A stretch of DNA of 64,000 nucleotides from Rana temporaria (Eukaryota; Chordata; Amphibia; Anura; Ranidae), in contig NC_053489.1 in the NCBI RefSeq assembly GCF_905171775.1, forward strand, positions 137,718,642 through 137,782,641, in the 5' to 3' direction. How positions within the stretch are numbered: position 1 is the stretch's first letter; each line of letters opens with the position of its first letter. Shown here one piece after another: positions 34,091 through 46,412 of this stretch. The position numbers and the translations under genes are program-made. The notes under the pieces were generated by a model. That model worked only from the letters and a program-made list of their open reading frames with translations. It made no database searches and had not been told where the DNA came from.

Positions 34091-34720
34091 CAAATGGCAC
34101 ACTGGAATGAAACATCATTGGTTCACATGAAATCATAAAAAAAATATGATATTCTAATCTCATAAAACAATCAATCCAGGAAGCACTGCAAGACCTTGTA
34201 TACATGACTGAATCTGAGCACCACAAATCGAAAACACTATTTTATAAATTTTTATATTCGAACCAAACTCATCATCCATCCATGTTTCAATGCTTTATTT
34301 TGCTGAGAAATCTCTTTGAAAAACACACCCTAGCATTTTTGGCTGTGACCAACTTCATGCTTTCCTGAAGACTTCTGGAATGTATGATATTTTTGCCTAG
34401 GCCTGGAAACAATTTTATTTTTTTAAATTAGTCCATCAGGACAAGAAATACAAACAATTCCCTCTTGACGATTCCTACAAGCCCACCAAAGGAGTCACCT
34501 TTGAAAGGAACATAACTCCAGGAGGGTTTCTGTAGGCCAGCAGGCCCTCAACATGTTTTGCGGTTGCCCGCTTCTTCAGGAGAATATATGGAGGTAACAT
34601 GCCGCCCAAAACAATCCAGCAGCTCCTCCGGGGGTAGTGCTACACACATTACCAAAGATAAATCTAATATCTTTTATCTCACCAATATAAATTGAATTTG
34701 GATTATGGATAGATATATAC
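34091..34720. other. Intron sequence with a possible Penelope tail fragment
   Basis: The section ccctcaacatgttttgcggttgcccgc...ttcttcaggag (34545-34580) resembles, on the minus strand, the tails of Penelope-like copies. Otherwise unassigned. Confidence 0.35.
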
Positions 34721-34878
34721 CTTTGAAAGCTTGATTTCACTGGAATACAGGTGTGGTTTCTGAACTGCATCACAACATATTCTATACAGAACTGATTCAG
34801 CAATGAAAAACAACAAAGGGATGTGGTCTTGATTAAGATCAGCTTGATCCATTGAGAGAATAAGGATATCCAAGGCCT
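34721..34878 (-). CDS. Exon 4: helical segment
   Basis: Acceptor ...ttttttcttttag, donor AAAG|GTATAT. The 158 nt start with two bases that complete a GAG (Glu) codon from exon 3 and end on a whole codon. It encodes ALDILILSMDQADLNQDHIP, then LLFFIAESVLYRICCDAVQK and PHLYSSEIKLSK. The hydrophobic helix LLFFIAESVLYRICC is too short and interrupted for a membrane segment and fits a solenoid helix. Confidence 0.85.
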
Positions 34879-35038
34879 CTAAAAGAAAAAAATAGTTTCA
34901 TTAGGAAAAATAAATATGCAGGATACAGGGGTCTGTCTATTCAGAGATAAATACTGCATGGAGGTTTGCCCTAAAATAACTTATACAGTGTTATTCGCAA
35001 AAGTAATCAATTTACTATAAAAACATATGTTATTCAAC
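34879..35038. other. Intron sequence
   Basis: Short stretch before the next repeat, nothing recognised. Confidence 0.4.
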
Positions 35039-35830
35039 CACTTCACCCCTGGAAGGTTTTACCCCCTTAATGACCAAGCCGTTTTTTGCGATACGACACT
35101 GCATTACTTTAACTGACAATTGCACGGTTGTGCGACATTGTACCCAAATAATGTCCTTATTTCCCACAAATAGAGCTTTCTTTTGGTGGTATGTGATTAC
35201 CTCTGCGGTTTTTATTTTTTGCACGATAATTTAGAAAAAAAATAATAATATATTTTTTACTTTCTGCTATAATACATACCCAATAGAAAAATGTAAACAA
35301 TTAAATTTCTTCATCAATTTAGGCCAATATGTATTCTTCTATATATTTTTGGTAAAAAAAAAAATCCCAATAAGCGTATATTAGAGCAAAAATTAGAGCA
35401 TCTACAAACTTAGATTTATGGATTTTTAACTTGTTTTGTTTTTACTGGTAATGGCGGTGATCAGAGATTTTCAGTGGGACTGTGACATTGCAGCGAACAA
35501 ATCTGACAAGTGACACTTTTTGGGGACCAGTGACACCAAGAAAGGGCAGTTAACATCAGGGGCGATCAAAGGGTTAAGTGTGTTCCCTGGGAGCGTTTTC
35601 TAACTGTGTGGGGGAAGGACTGACAGGCAGAATACAAAGATCTGTGTTCCTGTTTACAAGGAACAAAAGATCTCTGTGTACTTCCCTATCAGAACGGGGA
35701 CCTGCCTTGTTTACATAGGCAGATCCCCGTTCTGCCTCTCTGTGGAAAGATCGCAGGTGGCCAGAGGACATCGGGTCTGCCAAACCCACTGATTGGCAGA
35801 AGGCAGAAGACAGTAAAGAAGAGCGGGCTG
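35039..35830. mobile_element. piggyBac-like element, right end lost
   Basis: It starts CCACTTCACCCCTGGAAGG after TCAA (decayed TTAA). Its body (gacaattgcacggttgtgcg, cacaaatagagctttctttt) matches the complete element at 36136-37107. The sequence runs into a foldback core at about 35830 without the expected AAGTGG-TTAA end, so it is truncated or a recombinant. Confidence 0.65.
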
Positions 35831-37318
35831 TGCCGCCGATAGAAATAGAGCTAAAAAGAAGATAGCGACGGCCAGCCCCAAAGAAGGCACCAGAAAGCGA
35901 GCTGGAGAAGAACTGGGGAGCGCCGAGATGACAGCAGAGAGCGGAGAAGATGGAAGAAGACCCCCCGGAGAGTGGAGAAGACCCCCTGGAGCTGACTAAT
36001 AAATTATTTTAAAACCCTGTGTTGTGTGTTTATTTTCTTTTACACTTTTCCTCCAGGTGAATGGGTAGGGGTACGATGTACCCCATATTCATTCACCTAC
36101 GATGGGGGGCCGGTATCTGGGGGCCCTCTTAATAACCACTTAAGACCCGGACCTTTAGGCAGCTAAAGGACCTGACCAGTTTTTGCGATTCAGCACTGCG
36201 TCGCTTTAACTGACAATTGCACGGTCGTGCGACGTGGCTCCCAAACAAAATTGGCGTCCTTTTTTTTACACAAATAGAGCTTTCTTTTGGTGGTATTTGA
36301 TCACCTCTGCGTTTTTTATTTTTTTGCGCTATAAATAAAAATAGAGAAAAATTCTATATTTTTTACTTTTTGCTATAATAAATATCCCCCAAAAATATAT
36401 TTAAAAAAAATTCCTCAGTTTAGGCTGATATGTATTCTTCTACCTATTTTTGGTAAAAAAAATCACAATAAGCGTTTATCGATTGGTTTGCGCAAAATTT
36501 ATAGCGTTTACAAAATAGGGGATAGTTTTATTGCATCTTTATTATTATTTTTTTACTACTAATGGCGGCGATCAGTGATTTTTTTCATGACTGCGACATT
36601 ATGGCGGACACTTTGGACAATTTTGACACATTTTTGGGACCATTGTCATTTTCACAGCAAAAAATGCATTAAAAATGCATTGTTTACTGTGAAAATGACA
36701 ATTGCAGTTTGGGAGTTAACCACAAGGGGGCGCTGAAGGGGTTAAGTGTGACCTCATTTGTGTTTCTAACTGTAGGGGGGTGTGGCTGTAGGTGTGACAT
36801 CATTGATTGTGTTTCCCTATAAAAGGGAACACACGATCAATGACGGCGCCACAGTGAGGAACAGGGAAGCTGTGTTTACACACAGCGCTCCCCGTTCTTC
36901 AGCTCCGGGAACCGATCGCGGGACTCCAGCAGCGATCGGGTCCGCAGGTCCCGTGGTCACGGAGCTTCGGACCGGGTCATGGGCACGCGCCGCGGGCGCG
37001 CGCCCGCAACCCACGGCTGGGCACTTAAAGAGGACGTACTTGTACGTGCTTGTGCCCAGCCGTGCCATTCTGCCGACGTATATGTGCAGGATGCGGTCCT
37101 TAAGTGGTTAAAGAGAGCTCCCAGATTCCGATAAGCCCCCCGCCCGCAGACCCCGACAACCAACGGCCAGGGTTGTCGGGAAGAGGCCCTGTCCTTATTA
37201 ACATGGGGACAGGGTACTTTGGGGTGGGGGGGCCGCAGGGCTCCCCCCTGCCCCGGAGCACCCAACCCCCCCATGTTGAGGGCATGCAGCCTGGTACGGC
37301 TCAGGACGGGGGGGGCTG
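35831..37318. mobile_element. Half copy of the foldback core, split by a piggyBac-like element
   Basis: The segment has AATAAA followed by tgtgttgtgtgtttatt (near 35999-36031), then gtaggggtacgatgtacccc and ggggggccggtatctggggg. It resumes after the insertion with cagattccgataagcc, gttgtcgggaagaggc and ccccatgttgagggca. This is one arm of the core seen at 22640-24480. The other arm is missing. Confidence 0.75.
36136..37107. mobile_element. piggyBac-like element (CCACTTAAGACCCGG)
   Basis: The ends are CCACTTAAGACCCGGACC and GGTCCTTAAGTGG. TTAA follows at 37108-37111 and a slightly altered ttaataa precedes it. The left half is AT-rich with agctttcttttggtgg. The right half is GC-rich with a palindromic cgtacttgtacgtgc. 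Frames at 36782 and 36817 are compositional and resemble no transposase. Confidence 0.8.
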
Positions 37319-38124
37319 AAAGAAAAACGTTCTTTTATAATTAAAACAATGTTTGCAATACTCAAGCAGAGCATGGCTAGTAGTAGTTCCAAATTCATAT
37401 ATTTTTTTCCCCAGAGCACAGTATGAACTATTAGCCAACAGTAACATAGCTCAAAGGTTCTGATTGGGTTCTGATTGGGATTGGGATTTCGCTGTCCAAG
37501 CATGGTACAGTAAAAATAGAATAAGCTAGATGTCATAAACTGAGGCAGCTGAAAATCATCAGAAATGCCAATTAGCGGATTTTTGTCATTACTGGAGAAA
37601 ATGACCTTTATATAACCAGCACTAGGATTTCCTTTTAGCCTGAAAGGAAGGAGCAGGAAATTGCAATCACCGAATGGGAACAGGAATGAACAGCACTTCT
37701 GTGAATGGTAAGTTTATATCCAATCTCACGATGCCCACTTGACCCACTCATATGACTTCATTCCAATTATACAATGTATAATCCTGGAGATAATGTACAT
37801 GGTAAAATTACAATTCCCATTGTAAGGCTAAAGCATCAGAAGAAGCATTATCACAACAGGGATGCACTTACAACACATAGCTAGCCTTTCATTAAATTAG
37901 CCTAATGATATAGCTAGCTGACTCTCCACAAAGAGAACTACAGTATATAAGCAGTGGAACTATTAAGGCTATTAGGTAAATAAAATAAAAAATGTCTAAG
38001 ATGAGGAAGAGGACTATGTTTATGAAATTATCCATTTTTTTGGTGTACTCAATCAAACTCGAATAACATAAGAAAATCTACTATGCTATTTGAGTTAGGT
38101 TGAGTCTACTAAGTAGATTCTTAC
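37319..38124. other. Intron sequence, nothing recognised
   Basis: AT-rich intron downstream of exon 3. Confidence 0.45.
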
Positions 38125-38230
38125 CTTCCTGAATCTTGCCTTTGCATTGAGCCATTAGGATCAGTTCCTTCCATGCAAGGTGCAAATTTACATGAGATTT
38201 AGAACTCTTGCAAATAATTCCAGATCTTCT
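38125..38230 (-). CDS. Exon 3: basic helical segment
   Basis: Acceptor ...tctttgtttttag, donor GGAAG|GTAAGA. The 106 nt start on a whole codon and end one base into a Glu codon finished by exon 4. It encodes RRSGIICKSSKSHVNLHLAW and KELILMAQCKGKIQE. The first part is basic and looks like a loop, the second a helix. The donor is a strong consensus. Confidence 0.8.
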
Positions 38231-39298
38231 CTAAAAACAAAGATATAATAAACAAAGTAAAACTTTAGTGATATGAGAAAAAAACATACATGCCACATTC
38301 CTACAGCAGTGACACAGGGACAGACTCATAAATATAATGGACATCATAGCATGCCGTTACCCAGAAAGTTTTAGGCTTAGAGTTTCACATATTGCATTTT
38401 TGTCTTTTGTATAGCCACATGTAAAGTCAATGTCTAAAAAAAAAGTATTGAAAAATACCAGTTGATTCTGCCAGAAATCCAGCATGCTCCTGGCTTCCTG
38501 TAATAAACTGACAACACTGCTTCACCAAAATCCCAAGCAGTTTTGTCAGTTAGGACTGAGTTACCAAATTTCCCTATATGACTATAGAATCCCTCCCCCC
38601 CAGTTATAGAGATTAGTAGAGGGGGTGGGGGTGTTTTGTAGTTCTGCAGGGGACAGTTTAGGTAGAGCTGACATAGTTGTTTGGGATTTAAGTGCAGTAG
38701 ATATAGTGGGGCTCTATTCACAAAGCAGTATCATACCGCATCCAAGTATGCGGTAAGATGGTAAGATACTGCAGAGCACTTTTCCAAAAAGTTATTTTAT
38801 GAAGTTGTGTGCTATTTTAGTAGTGAAAACCTGTGGTCCTTGCTGGTTGTTAAGGAGTGTTCCTTAAAAACCAATGAGTCATCAGCTGTCAGCAGGGTTC
38901 CCTGGGCCTGGTATGGATTGGGGGACCCCCACAATGTTTTTTTCTGCAATTTTTAAATGCTGGAACTTCTTTTCTTTATATACAGTTGTCAGCTGATGAT
39001 TCATTGGTTATAAAGGAGGTGGCTGCCGCCTTCTCCTTAACTACCAGGTTGTTGACCCTCTTGCTCGCCCCCTCCCCCCTCAAGAGGCTCTCTTCACACC
39101 AGGGAGAAAGCCTTGCATTACTGTGTGGAGTTACAGACAGAAGAACAGAAAGTGAGGATTTCTCAGAAGAAATAAGGACATTTAAAAGCAAAATCGAAGG
39201 TTGAGGTAATTGAAGGAGGACTACACTAAGGTAAAGAAAGCTATTTATGGAAAACAAAAACATTTCCTTTACAACCCCTTTAAACAGGCCATAAGCCC
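38231..39298. other. Intron sequence with a truncated TTAA-type MITE
   Basis: The section 39105-39290 (aaagccttgcattactgtgt, gatttctcagaagaaataag, ending ctttacaacccctttaa) matches the right part of the element at 42711-42917. Its left end is missing. The rest is unassigned. Confidence 0.55.
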
Positions 39299-39301
39299 TA
39301 T

Positions 39302-39974
39302 GGGCCAGATTCACAGAGCAGATACGATGGCGTATCTCCTGATACGCCGTCGTATCTGTTGTTCTATCTATGCGACTGATTCATAGAATCAGTTACGCAT
39401 AGATAGCCAGAAGATCCGACAGGTGTAATTGTTTTACACTGTCAGATCTTAGGATGCAATACCGCGGCCGCCGCTGGGGGGAGTTTGCGTCGTAATACAG
39501 CGTCGGGTATGCAAATTAGGAGTTACGGCGATCCACGAAGATTTTTCCCGTCGTTACGTCGTCGCGAGTGTTAGATTTCCATCGCAAAGATAGGGCACCT
39601 TTAACATTGTGTAAAAGTACTCCACCATGTTAAAGTATGCCCGTCTTTCCCGCGTCGCTTTTGAATTTTTTTTTAATTTTTTCTTTTTTTCACGTCGCGA
39701 TTCACAAAACGTTGGCGCGTCGTAATTTCGCGCAAAGCACGTCGGGAAATTTGCGACGGGAGCATGCTCAGTACATCCGGCGCGGGAGCGCGCCTAATGT
39801 AAATGGTACCCGCCCCATTTGAATTGGGCCGCCTTGCGCTGGACCTGTTTACGATACACCGCCGCAAATTTCCCGGTAAGTGCTTTGTGGATCGGGCACT
39901 AAATCGGAAAATTTGCGGCGGTGTAACGTAAACGGGTTACGTTACGCTGCGCTGCCGGACTGTGAATCTGGCCC
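39302..39974. mobile_element. Intact GGGCCAGATTCACA MITE
   Basis: Perfect inverted ends GGGCCAGATTCACA and TGTGAATCTGGCCC, with 3-bp duplication TAT (39299-39301, 39975-39977). The interior is CpG-rich with a palindromic block around CCCCATTTGAATTGGGC and repeated CGCCGCAAATTT. The best-preserved member of the family seen at 2793 and around the foldback at 22333. Confidence 0.9.
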
Positions 39975-39977
39975 TAT

Positions 39978-41285
39978 GTTGGCAATACCAGGCTTAAAAA
40001 AAATTAATTAAACAATGGAAAGAGCTGGGCTGAAAATTGCTGGCAAAATAGTCCTATCAGATCCACAGATGTCATGGCTGCTTGAAGACAAAAATCAAAA
40101 GGGAAAATTCCTGCATTCCAAGCTGCTGTGTATCTCATTCCACACCCCAAACCCCATTTTATTGTTGCCCTCCCAATACCACCTTAACCCTCCTTCCCCC
40201 ATTCACAGCACCCACCTTCCATCATCTCCACCCCCCCCCCCAGCCCCCCCCCCCCCAAGTGTGGCACCTCCCTCTCTTGGTCACAATGCCTCTCTCCCAC
40301 TCCACCCCACACTGCTCCTCATCCCCACATTCGATGCTGATGATCCCCACATCCGATGCTGATGTCCCCCACTGCACGACACAAACTTTCCTGTTCTGGA
40401 ACAGGCACACTGTTACTAATAACCATAACAATGTAAATATCAGTTTTGTGTTGAGGTGATGTTTAACGAAAATTTTGAAAAACTTCATATGCAGCATAGA
40501 AAAGAAAAAAAAAATAACTCAGTGCCGTTTTGTAATTCTACGACTGCTTCTTCAACATTCTAACATTCTTTTCTGTACACATCTGTTTGCATCATAATGC
40601 ATCTAATCAGATAATTAACTAGTTAGACATAGCTGTGATTTATGAACTTCATTACGGACATAATTATATAGATTTAGGAGTGGCATTGGACATATCTCTT
40701 CCTTTGTTTAGCACTGAAATAGTGAAATGAAACAATATTATTTATAGACGTGTCATTTTCTATATAATTTACAGTGGCAGTTATATGATCATTCATTATC
40801 AAGTGAGTACTATTAATTTAACAATTGTCAGGACAACTTAAATTTTATTTTAAGCAAGTATTAAATAATCTGAATATGTTATACATTGTATATAATGGCC
40901 CATATGGCACTAAACATCCATGGGATAGTATGATTATGAAGGCTAAATAATAAAAAAATAATAAAAAAATTATCTCGTGTGGTGGTTTGCTTGATGGCTA
41001 ACTGGCTACAAGAGAGCCAAGGTATGATGTTTACATATTGATTTACATGATTTGGTTATATGATCTTATTAAATTATATGATTGAATATGAATATTATGT
41101 TATAATGTTAGAGCTGTGTATGCAACCTACTTACATATTTTGTGCCCTGGGCCTGGGATGAAAAAACAACAACAAGAAGTTGTCAAGAACATCTGTAGAT
41201 GACTACCAGTTGTGTTATTCAAGATTCATGCTGTTCATACACATAATGCCATGATTGTTTGATATACATACTTTTTTTTGTTGCC
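39978..41285. other. Intron sequence with a C-rich tract
   Basis: A pyrimidine-rich stretch lies at 40140-40330, with C-runs at 40220-40256. The frames that cross it are compositional. The rest is AT-rich and unassigned. Confidence 0.45.
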
Positions 41286-42160
41286 TTTAGTTTTAATATT
41301 TCTTTATTGAGATATATGATAAAACAGTATTAGACATATCATAAACAATATCAGGTACAAATAATATTCCAACATATGGTGGAGGTTTGAGAAAGAGAGA
41401 ACAAACTAAGATGGCCTAGAGGAGGCCTGTAAGCAGAGAGAGGGGAAGGAAAAAGGAGTTGTAAGGAAACACGGAATGGAGGTAAGGGAAGTAAAGGGGA
41501 AGGGAAGCTGGTACAGCTGTCTGTTTAGATGGGTTACATAAAATATGTATAAATGACAGCGTAAGTAGGATATGCAATATAACAAACAAAGTAAGATTAG
41601 AGCGTTTTCAATTGTAAGTGAATACCAATGATAGGTCACTAGGCATAGACACGATTTTCAGGTTCAATTTTAGTGGGTCAAGGAGGTATTTTTATGTTTG
41701 AGTTATAGCTTACGAGAGCAGTTGGGATGTTGAAGCCATGGGTTCCATTGTCAAATAAATTTTGTTTTCAAGAGATGTGCTGTAGCAAAGGAGTATTCGT
41801 AAAGAGCATGCTCCTTGAGGATTTGTATAAATGTGATATAATCAGGAGGTGTCGGGAGTTTCCAGCTATAGACGATTGTTAAACGGGCTGCAATAAAATG
41901 TGGGTAATCATGGGATGGAACTTGGCAGGCCAGGAGTTTGTGTCTAAGCACAGTAGGGCAGGTTTAGGGTTAGGTAAATGCTGTAGTCCTGTGATGTCGA
42001 AAATTAGAGAGAATATCCCGGACCAGAAGTTCAGAATGTTGGAGCAGTGCCACGATATATATGGGATAGAGTACCTGTTGTGTCGCATTGTCTCCAGCAC
42101 TGGGGAAAGATATACATGCGCTTTACAAAAGAGATCAATCACATACAATTGCTAGTTCAG
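41286..42160 (-). pseudogene. L1-type LINE 3' end, ORF2 C-terminus with frameshift
   Basis: On the minus strand the frame from 42148 reads YISWHCSNILNFWSGIFSLI, matching the L1 ORF2 pattern WW.CP.I..FW. After a frame change, HFIAARLTIVYSWKLPTPPD and ITFIQILKEHALYEYSFA continue the C-terminal domain. A non-coding tail runs to a T-rich end near 41286, where a minus-strand poly(A) would lie (cttttttttgttgcc). 5'-truncated and inactive. Confidence 0.75.
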
Positions 42161-42445
42161 TCAGCCAAGTCCTTATACTTTGTAAAGGGCTAATAATCAA
42201 AAACCCAAGAACATTTTGCCAACTTTTCTTTATTTTTTTGTGGCAACATTTTTTAAGTTCAAATATCTTTTAAATCATTACATTTATGAACAATTAATGG
42301 GCCAGTATAAGACTTCCCAAACTACATGCCTCAGTGTGAATGGATACAGGTTGGTTTACTCAGAATCCCGGTTTTCATATCTCTTGTGGACTGATGTCTA
42401 TAAGATCCTAGTTTCATAATCAATTTCTTCTACTACTAGGATGTA

Positions 42446-42446
<1 letters not shown>

Positions 42447-42525
<79 letters not shown>
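42447..42525. repeat. (CT)n microsatellite, about 39 units
   Basis: Uninterrupted CT alternation over about 79 bp. Confidence 0.98.
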
Positions 42526-42531
<6 letters not shown>

Positions 42532-42710
42532 TCGTATTCTATTTAGTATACAACTTGGAGATTACAGCAGTTGTGTAATTCCCTGTAATGGGGTACAGAG
42601 CAAAGAACTATAGTGGAGAAATCAGTATCAATACCTGAAGCCAATGGATGGTGTAATTCATGAACTTCCATGGAATTCTGATAGCAGTGAATACACCATT
42701 GGACAATTAA

Positions 42711-42917
42711 AGGGGTTGTAAAGGAAGGGAGAAAGCCTCGCATTACGGTGTGTAGTTACAGACAGAAGAACAGGAAGTGAGGATTTCTCAAAGGAAATAA
42801 GGACATTTAAAAGCAAAATGGAAGGATGAGGTAAGTGAAGGAAAGTGAAGGTAAAGTGAAGGTAAGTGAAGGTAAAGGAAGCTATTTAGGGGAATAAAAA
42901 TTCCTTTACAAACTCCT
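42711..42917. mobile_element. TTAA-type MITE (AGGGGTTGTAAAGG)
   Basis: TTAA at 42707-42710 and 42918-42921. The ends are AGGGGTTGTAAAGGAAGG and TTCCTTTACAAACTCCT. It has a small internal tandem array of gtgaaggtaa units at 42836-42880. Short and intact at 207 bp. Confidence 0.85.
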
Positions 42918-42921
42918 TTAA

Positions 42922-43427
42922 TATTATTGTAAACCATACTGAACACACCAAGGCTGTCACCTTGATGTTTAGCACCTATTAGCTATATTATAAAAAAAGT
43001 TTGAAAGGCTTCGATTACTAATAGTACAGAAATACTATTATTCAGACATACAAAAGCAGGGTTTACAATAGAATGATCGTCTACAGGAAAAACAGACATG
43101 GCTAACAATTTACTTTCATTGTTCCTGCTATTATACTATTGCTATAACAATGAGTAAGAATGGTAACTATTGTTAGCATATGTAACTGAACTGATCTGCT
43201 CACACAATAATCATGCACCGCATGTCACAACAGAAAACTGATGCTAAATTCTACCCTTTGTGTCCTTTTCCATTATTCAAGCTCTTTCTCTAATACTTTA
43301 CACATTAGTTCTAAGACTTTTGCATGCCCTTTATTTTCTGTTATAACGAAGTGGTTGTTTAAATATAAACCGCTACAGTAGAGTTTTGTACTGCGTTAGC
43401 CATGGATTAATACAGAAAGTTTGGAGT
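42922..43427. other. Intron sequence, nothing recognised
   Basis: AT-rich, no recognised repeat. Confidence 0.45.
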
Positions 43428-43431
43428 TTAA

Positions 43432-43863
43432 AGTGACACTAAAGGTTCAGTTATTTATTTATTTTTTAAATAAGAAACATATGACATGTGCAGTTAGTTT
43501 TGCACAGAGTGGCCCTCATCCTCCTAATCTGTGGCTCCTCCCCGCATTAGATAACCCCCCCCCCCCCCAAGGAAGCTCTCTCCTGAGGGGGTTACCTTGC
43601 GGGCATGCTCCTTTGTCATACACTCAGCGTCCATAGCCGCCGAGTGTATGACTCGGCCCTGCCCCCTGGAGCCCACGTCATTGGATTTGATTAACATCGA
43701 CGGGAGTCAATGGTTTCACTGCTATCAATCTATCCAATGAAGAGCCGAGAAGCTGTGGAGACAGCGCCGCGGGATCGCGCCCACGGGCTGGGGGCCCGGA
43801 CACTGCAAGGTGTTTTTTCACCTTAATGCATAGGATGAAAAAACACAAAGGTTTACAACCCCT
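43432..43863. mobile_element. TTAA-type MITE (AGTGACACTAAAGG...AACCCCT)
   Basis: TTAA at 43428-43431 and 43864-43867. The ends are AGTGACACTAAAGGTTC and AAAGGTTTACAACCCCT. It shares its interior with 31413-31827 and, in part, with 48575-48960. The ends are only loosely complementary. Confidence 0.8.
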
Positions 43864-43893
43864 TTAAGTCATTATTTTTATTGGCTAACTTAA

Positions 43894-44967
43894 CCCCTTC
43901 GCACCTAAGGGTGAAACAAATCTTAATGCCTAAGCACAATTTTGCAACTTTGACATGTGCTCGTAAAACCGCACATATCAGGACAAATTGGGCTTTCATT
44001 TGGTGGTAAATGGTAATGGATAGCTCCTAATTCTTGTAATTGCCAAAGGAAAACTGTCGAAAAAATAGTAAAAAATATATATTTTTTAAAAATGTAGCTG
44101 CTTATTTCTTGCTACGACCATAACCTTCCACCAAAAAACAACTCAAAATAAATTCTCCTGCTCCTGGCAATCGCAGCAATACCACAAACGTGTATGTTAG
44201 TTGTTGTTAGTATCCTTAATACAGCCAAAAAACAAAAGTATGCATTTTGCTTCTTTTTTTTTTTTCGTTTTAAAAACTGACACTATTACCTTTCACACCT
44301 AGGCATTTTTGCGCTAAAAAGCACCTGCAAACCTCCTCTTCGGCAGGCCCAGTGTGAAAGCCTGCATGCTTTCACACTGAGGCGGTGCGCTTGCAGGACA
44401 GGAAAAAAAGTCCTGCAAGCAGCATCTTTGGGGCGGTGCGGGAGCAGTATACACACCGCTCCTCCACCGCCCCTGCCAGTTGAAATGAATGGGTACCCCT
44501 GCCAAATCACTGGCAAAGCGATTTGGCAGTGGCGATTTTCGGGCGCTATTACCCCTTTCCCTGGCCACTAGCGGGGTGCTTTAAACCCCTGAATGGTGCT
44601 GCTATAACAGCAGTAAAGCCCAGCTAAAACTAGCTGGACTTTACCACTAACGCCCCCCCACCCCAGTGTGAAAAAACTGTCCCCTAAAAAAATACTGACC
44701 TTGACCTTTGACCATGACCTTGACCCAAAAACTAATCCTGGCACTGCAAGGAAAGAGAGAGAAAAGACGAGGGTTGGGCTTCACAGTGACTGATCACTAT
44801 GATAGCCAATCAGAGGCTATCACAGCGATCAGGTGATTGGAAATAGGAGTTCCGGGTACTGATCTCTGTGCTGGGAGCGGGCCGCAAAGGGAGATACGCA
44901 AATATGCAGCCCAGAAAAAGCCCAGTCCATTGGGACAGCATATTTGCATATGCTCAGTGTGAAGGGG
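43894..44967. mobile_element. piggyBac-like element (CCCCTTCGCACC)
   Basis: TTAA at 43890-43893 and 44968-44971. The ends are CCCCTTCGCACCTAAGG and CTCAGTGTGAAGGGG. The interior has a palindromic block at 44284-44600 (cacctgcaaacc ... ttcacactgaggcgg). Frames on the minus strand here are not transposase-like. Confidence 0.8.
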
Positions 44968-45362
44968 TTAAGTTAATAAAAAAAGCTTCTGAGGATAACC
45001 TAAAGTGGTATATTAAACCCAAAAGCAAAAATGTTATATATTGCGCTTTACTAGGCCTTAAATATAGTGGCTGCATGTGTTTCCTTTTAAAAAATGTTTC
45101 ATATTTACATAGTTCATCTGATTGAAAAAAGATATAAAAAATTGTAAATGTAAAATTTGAGTAAATAACCTACAGTATATAATAATTTTTGGTCCGTAAT
45201 TCATTGGCTGCATTGGTTACCTATCTCTTTAGAGGAACATTTTGCAAACAACTGTTTATTGACTTGTTTTATCTGATCTCTCTTTTAGGGGCTAATGTGA
45301 ATCTAATTACTCAGCACTTGCTGACTGCCCACAGTATATATACGTTATTACTTTGACGTTAA

Positions 45363-46408
45363 ATACCAGGGTTATGGCAGCAGCTAGCTGCCATAACCCC
45401 GGTATAATTTTTTACAGTGGCTGATTCAACTTCTGATAAAAGTGGCCCGCAGGCACATTCGCCGCGGGATCACTTTTAGAGGTGGCGGGAGAAGTGCTCC
45501 ACCCTCCCGCAACTGTCCTGCTTTTTTTCCATTTCAAGGGATGTTTACATTTGTTGTAATAGAAATAAAAGTGACACCATTTTTTTTTTTAAAGAACAGT
45601 GTAACAAATAAAAATAAAAGGTAAAATAAATAAGAAAAAAAAAATGTAAACGCATCCCATCCCACTGAGTTTGTGTGCAGAAGTGAAGGCATACGTGAGC
45701 AACCACACATGTGAGGTAGATTGAGAGCAATAATTCAAGCCCTAGACCTCCTCTGTAACTCAAAACATGCAACCTGTAGATTTTTTTTTAACGTCGCCTA
45801 TGCATATTTTTAAGGGTAAATGTTTGTCGCCATTCCATGAGCGGGCACAATTTTGAAGCGTGACATATTGGGTATCAATTTACTCAGCATAACATTATCT
45901 TTCACAATATATTAAAAAGAAAATGGGTTAACGTTACTGTTGTCTTATTTTTTTCATTCAAAAAAGTGTATTTTTTCCCCAAAAAAAGTGTGCTTGTAAG
46001 GCCCCGTACACACGACCGAGTTTCTCGGCAGAATTCAGCCAGAAACTCGGTTCAGAGCTGAATTCTGCCGAGAAACCCGGCCGTGTGTACACTTTCGGCC
46101 GAGGAAGCCGACGAGGACCTCGGCGAGGAAATAGAGAACATGTTCTCTATTTCCTCGTTGTTCAATGGCAAAACTCGACGAGGAACTCGATGTGTTTGGC
46201 ACGTCGAGTTCCTCGGTCGTGTGTACGGGGCCTAAGACTGCTGTGCAAATAAGGTGTGACATAAAGTATTACAACGACCGCCATTTTATTCTCTAGGGTG
46301 TTAGAAAAAAATTTATAATGTTTGGGGGTTGTAAGTAATTTTCTATAAAAAAAACCTGTTTTTAACTTGTAAACAACACATCTCAGAAAGAGGCTCGTCC
46401 TTAAGTGG
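45363..46408. mobile_element. piggyBac-like element interrupted by a Harbinger MITE
   Basis: The left end is TTAA (45359-45362) then ATACCAGGGTTATGG. The right end is CGTCCTTAAGTGG before TTAA (46409-46412). The body (catgagcgggcacaattttg, tgacatattgggtatc) is the same lineage as 18522-19811 and resembles the hAT-split repeat at 2379-4243 near its right side. The insert is at 46000-46232. Confidence 0.65.
46000..46232. mobile_element. Harbinger-like MITE (GGCCCCGTACACACGACCG)
   Basis: TAA at 45997-45999 and 46233-46235. The ends are GGCCCCGTACACACGACCGA and CGGTCGTGTGTACGGGGCC. The interior pairs gccgagaaac and ctcgacgagg motifs, as in 16362 and 58374. Confidence 0.9.
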
Positions 46409-46412
46409 TTAA

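Noticed and set aside
40082..40459. 125-codon Pro/His-rich plus-strand frame
   Set aside because: Explained by the C-rich tract; the opposite strand is equally open.
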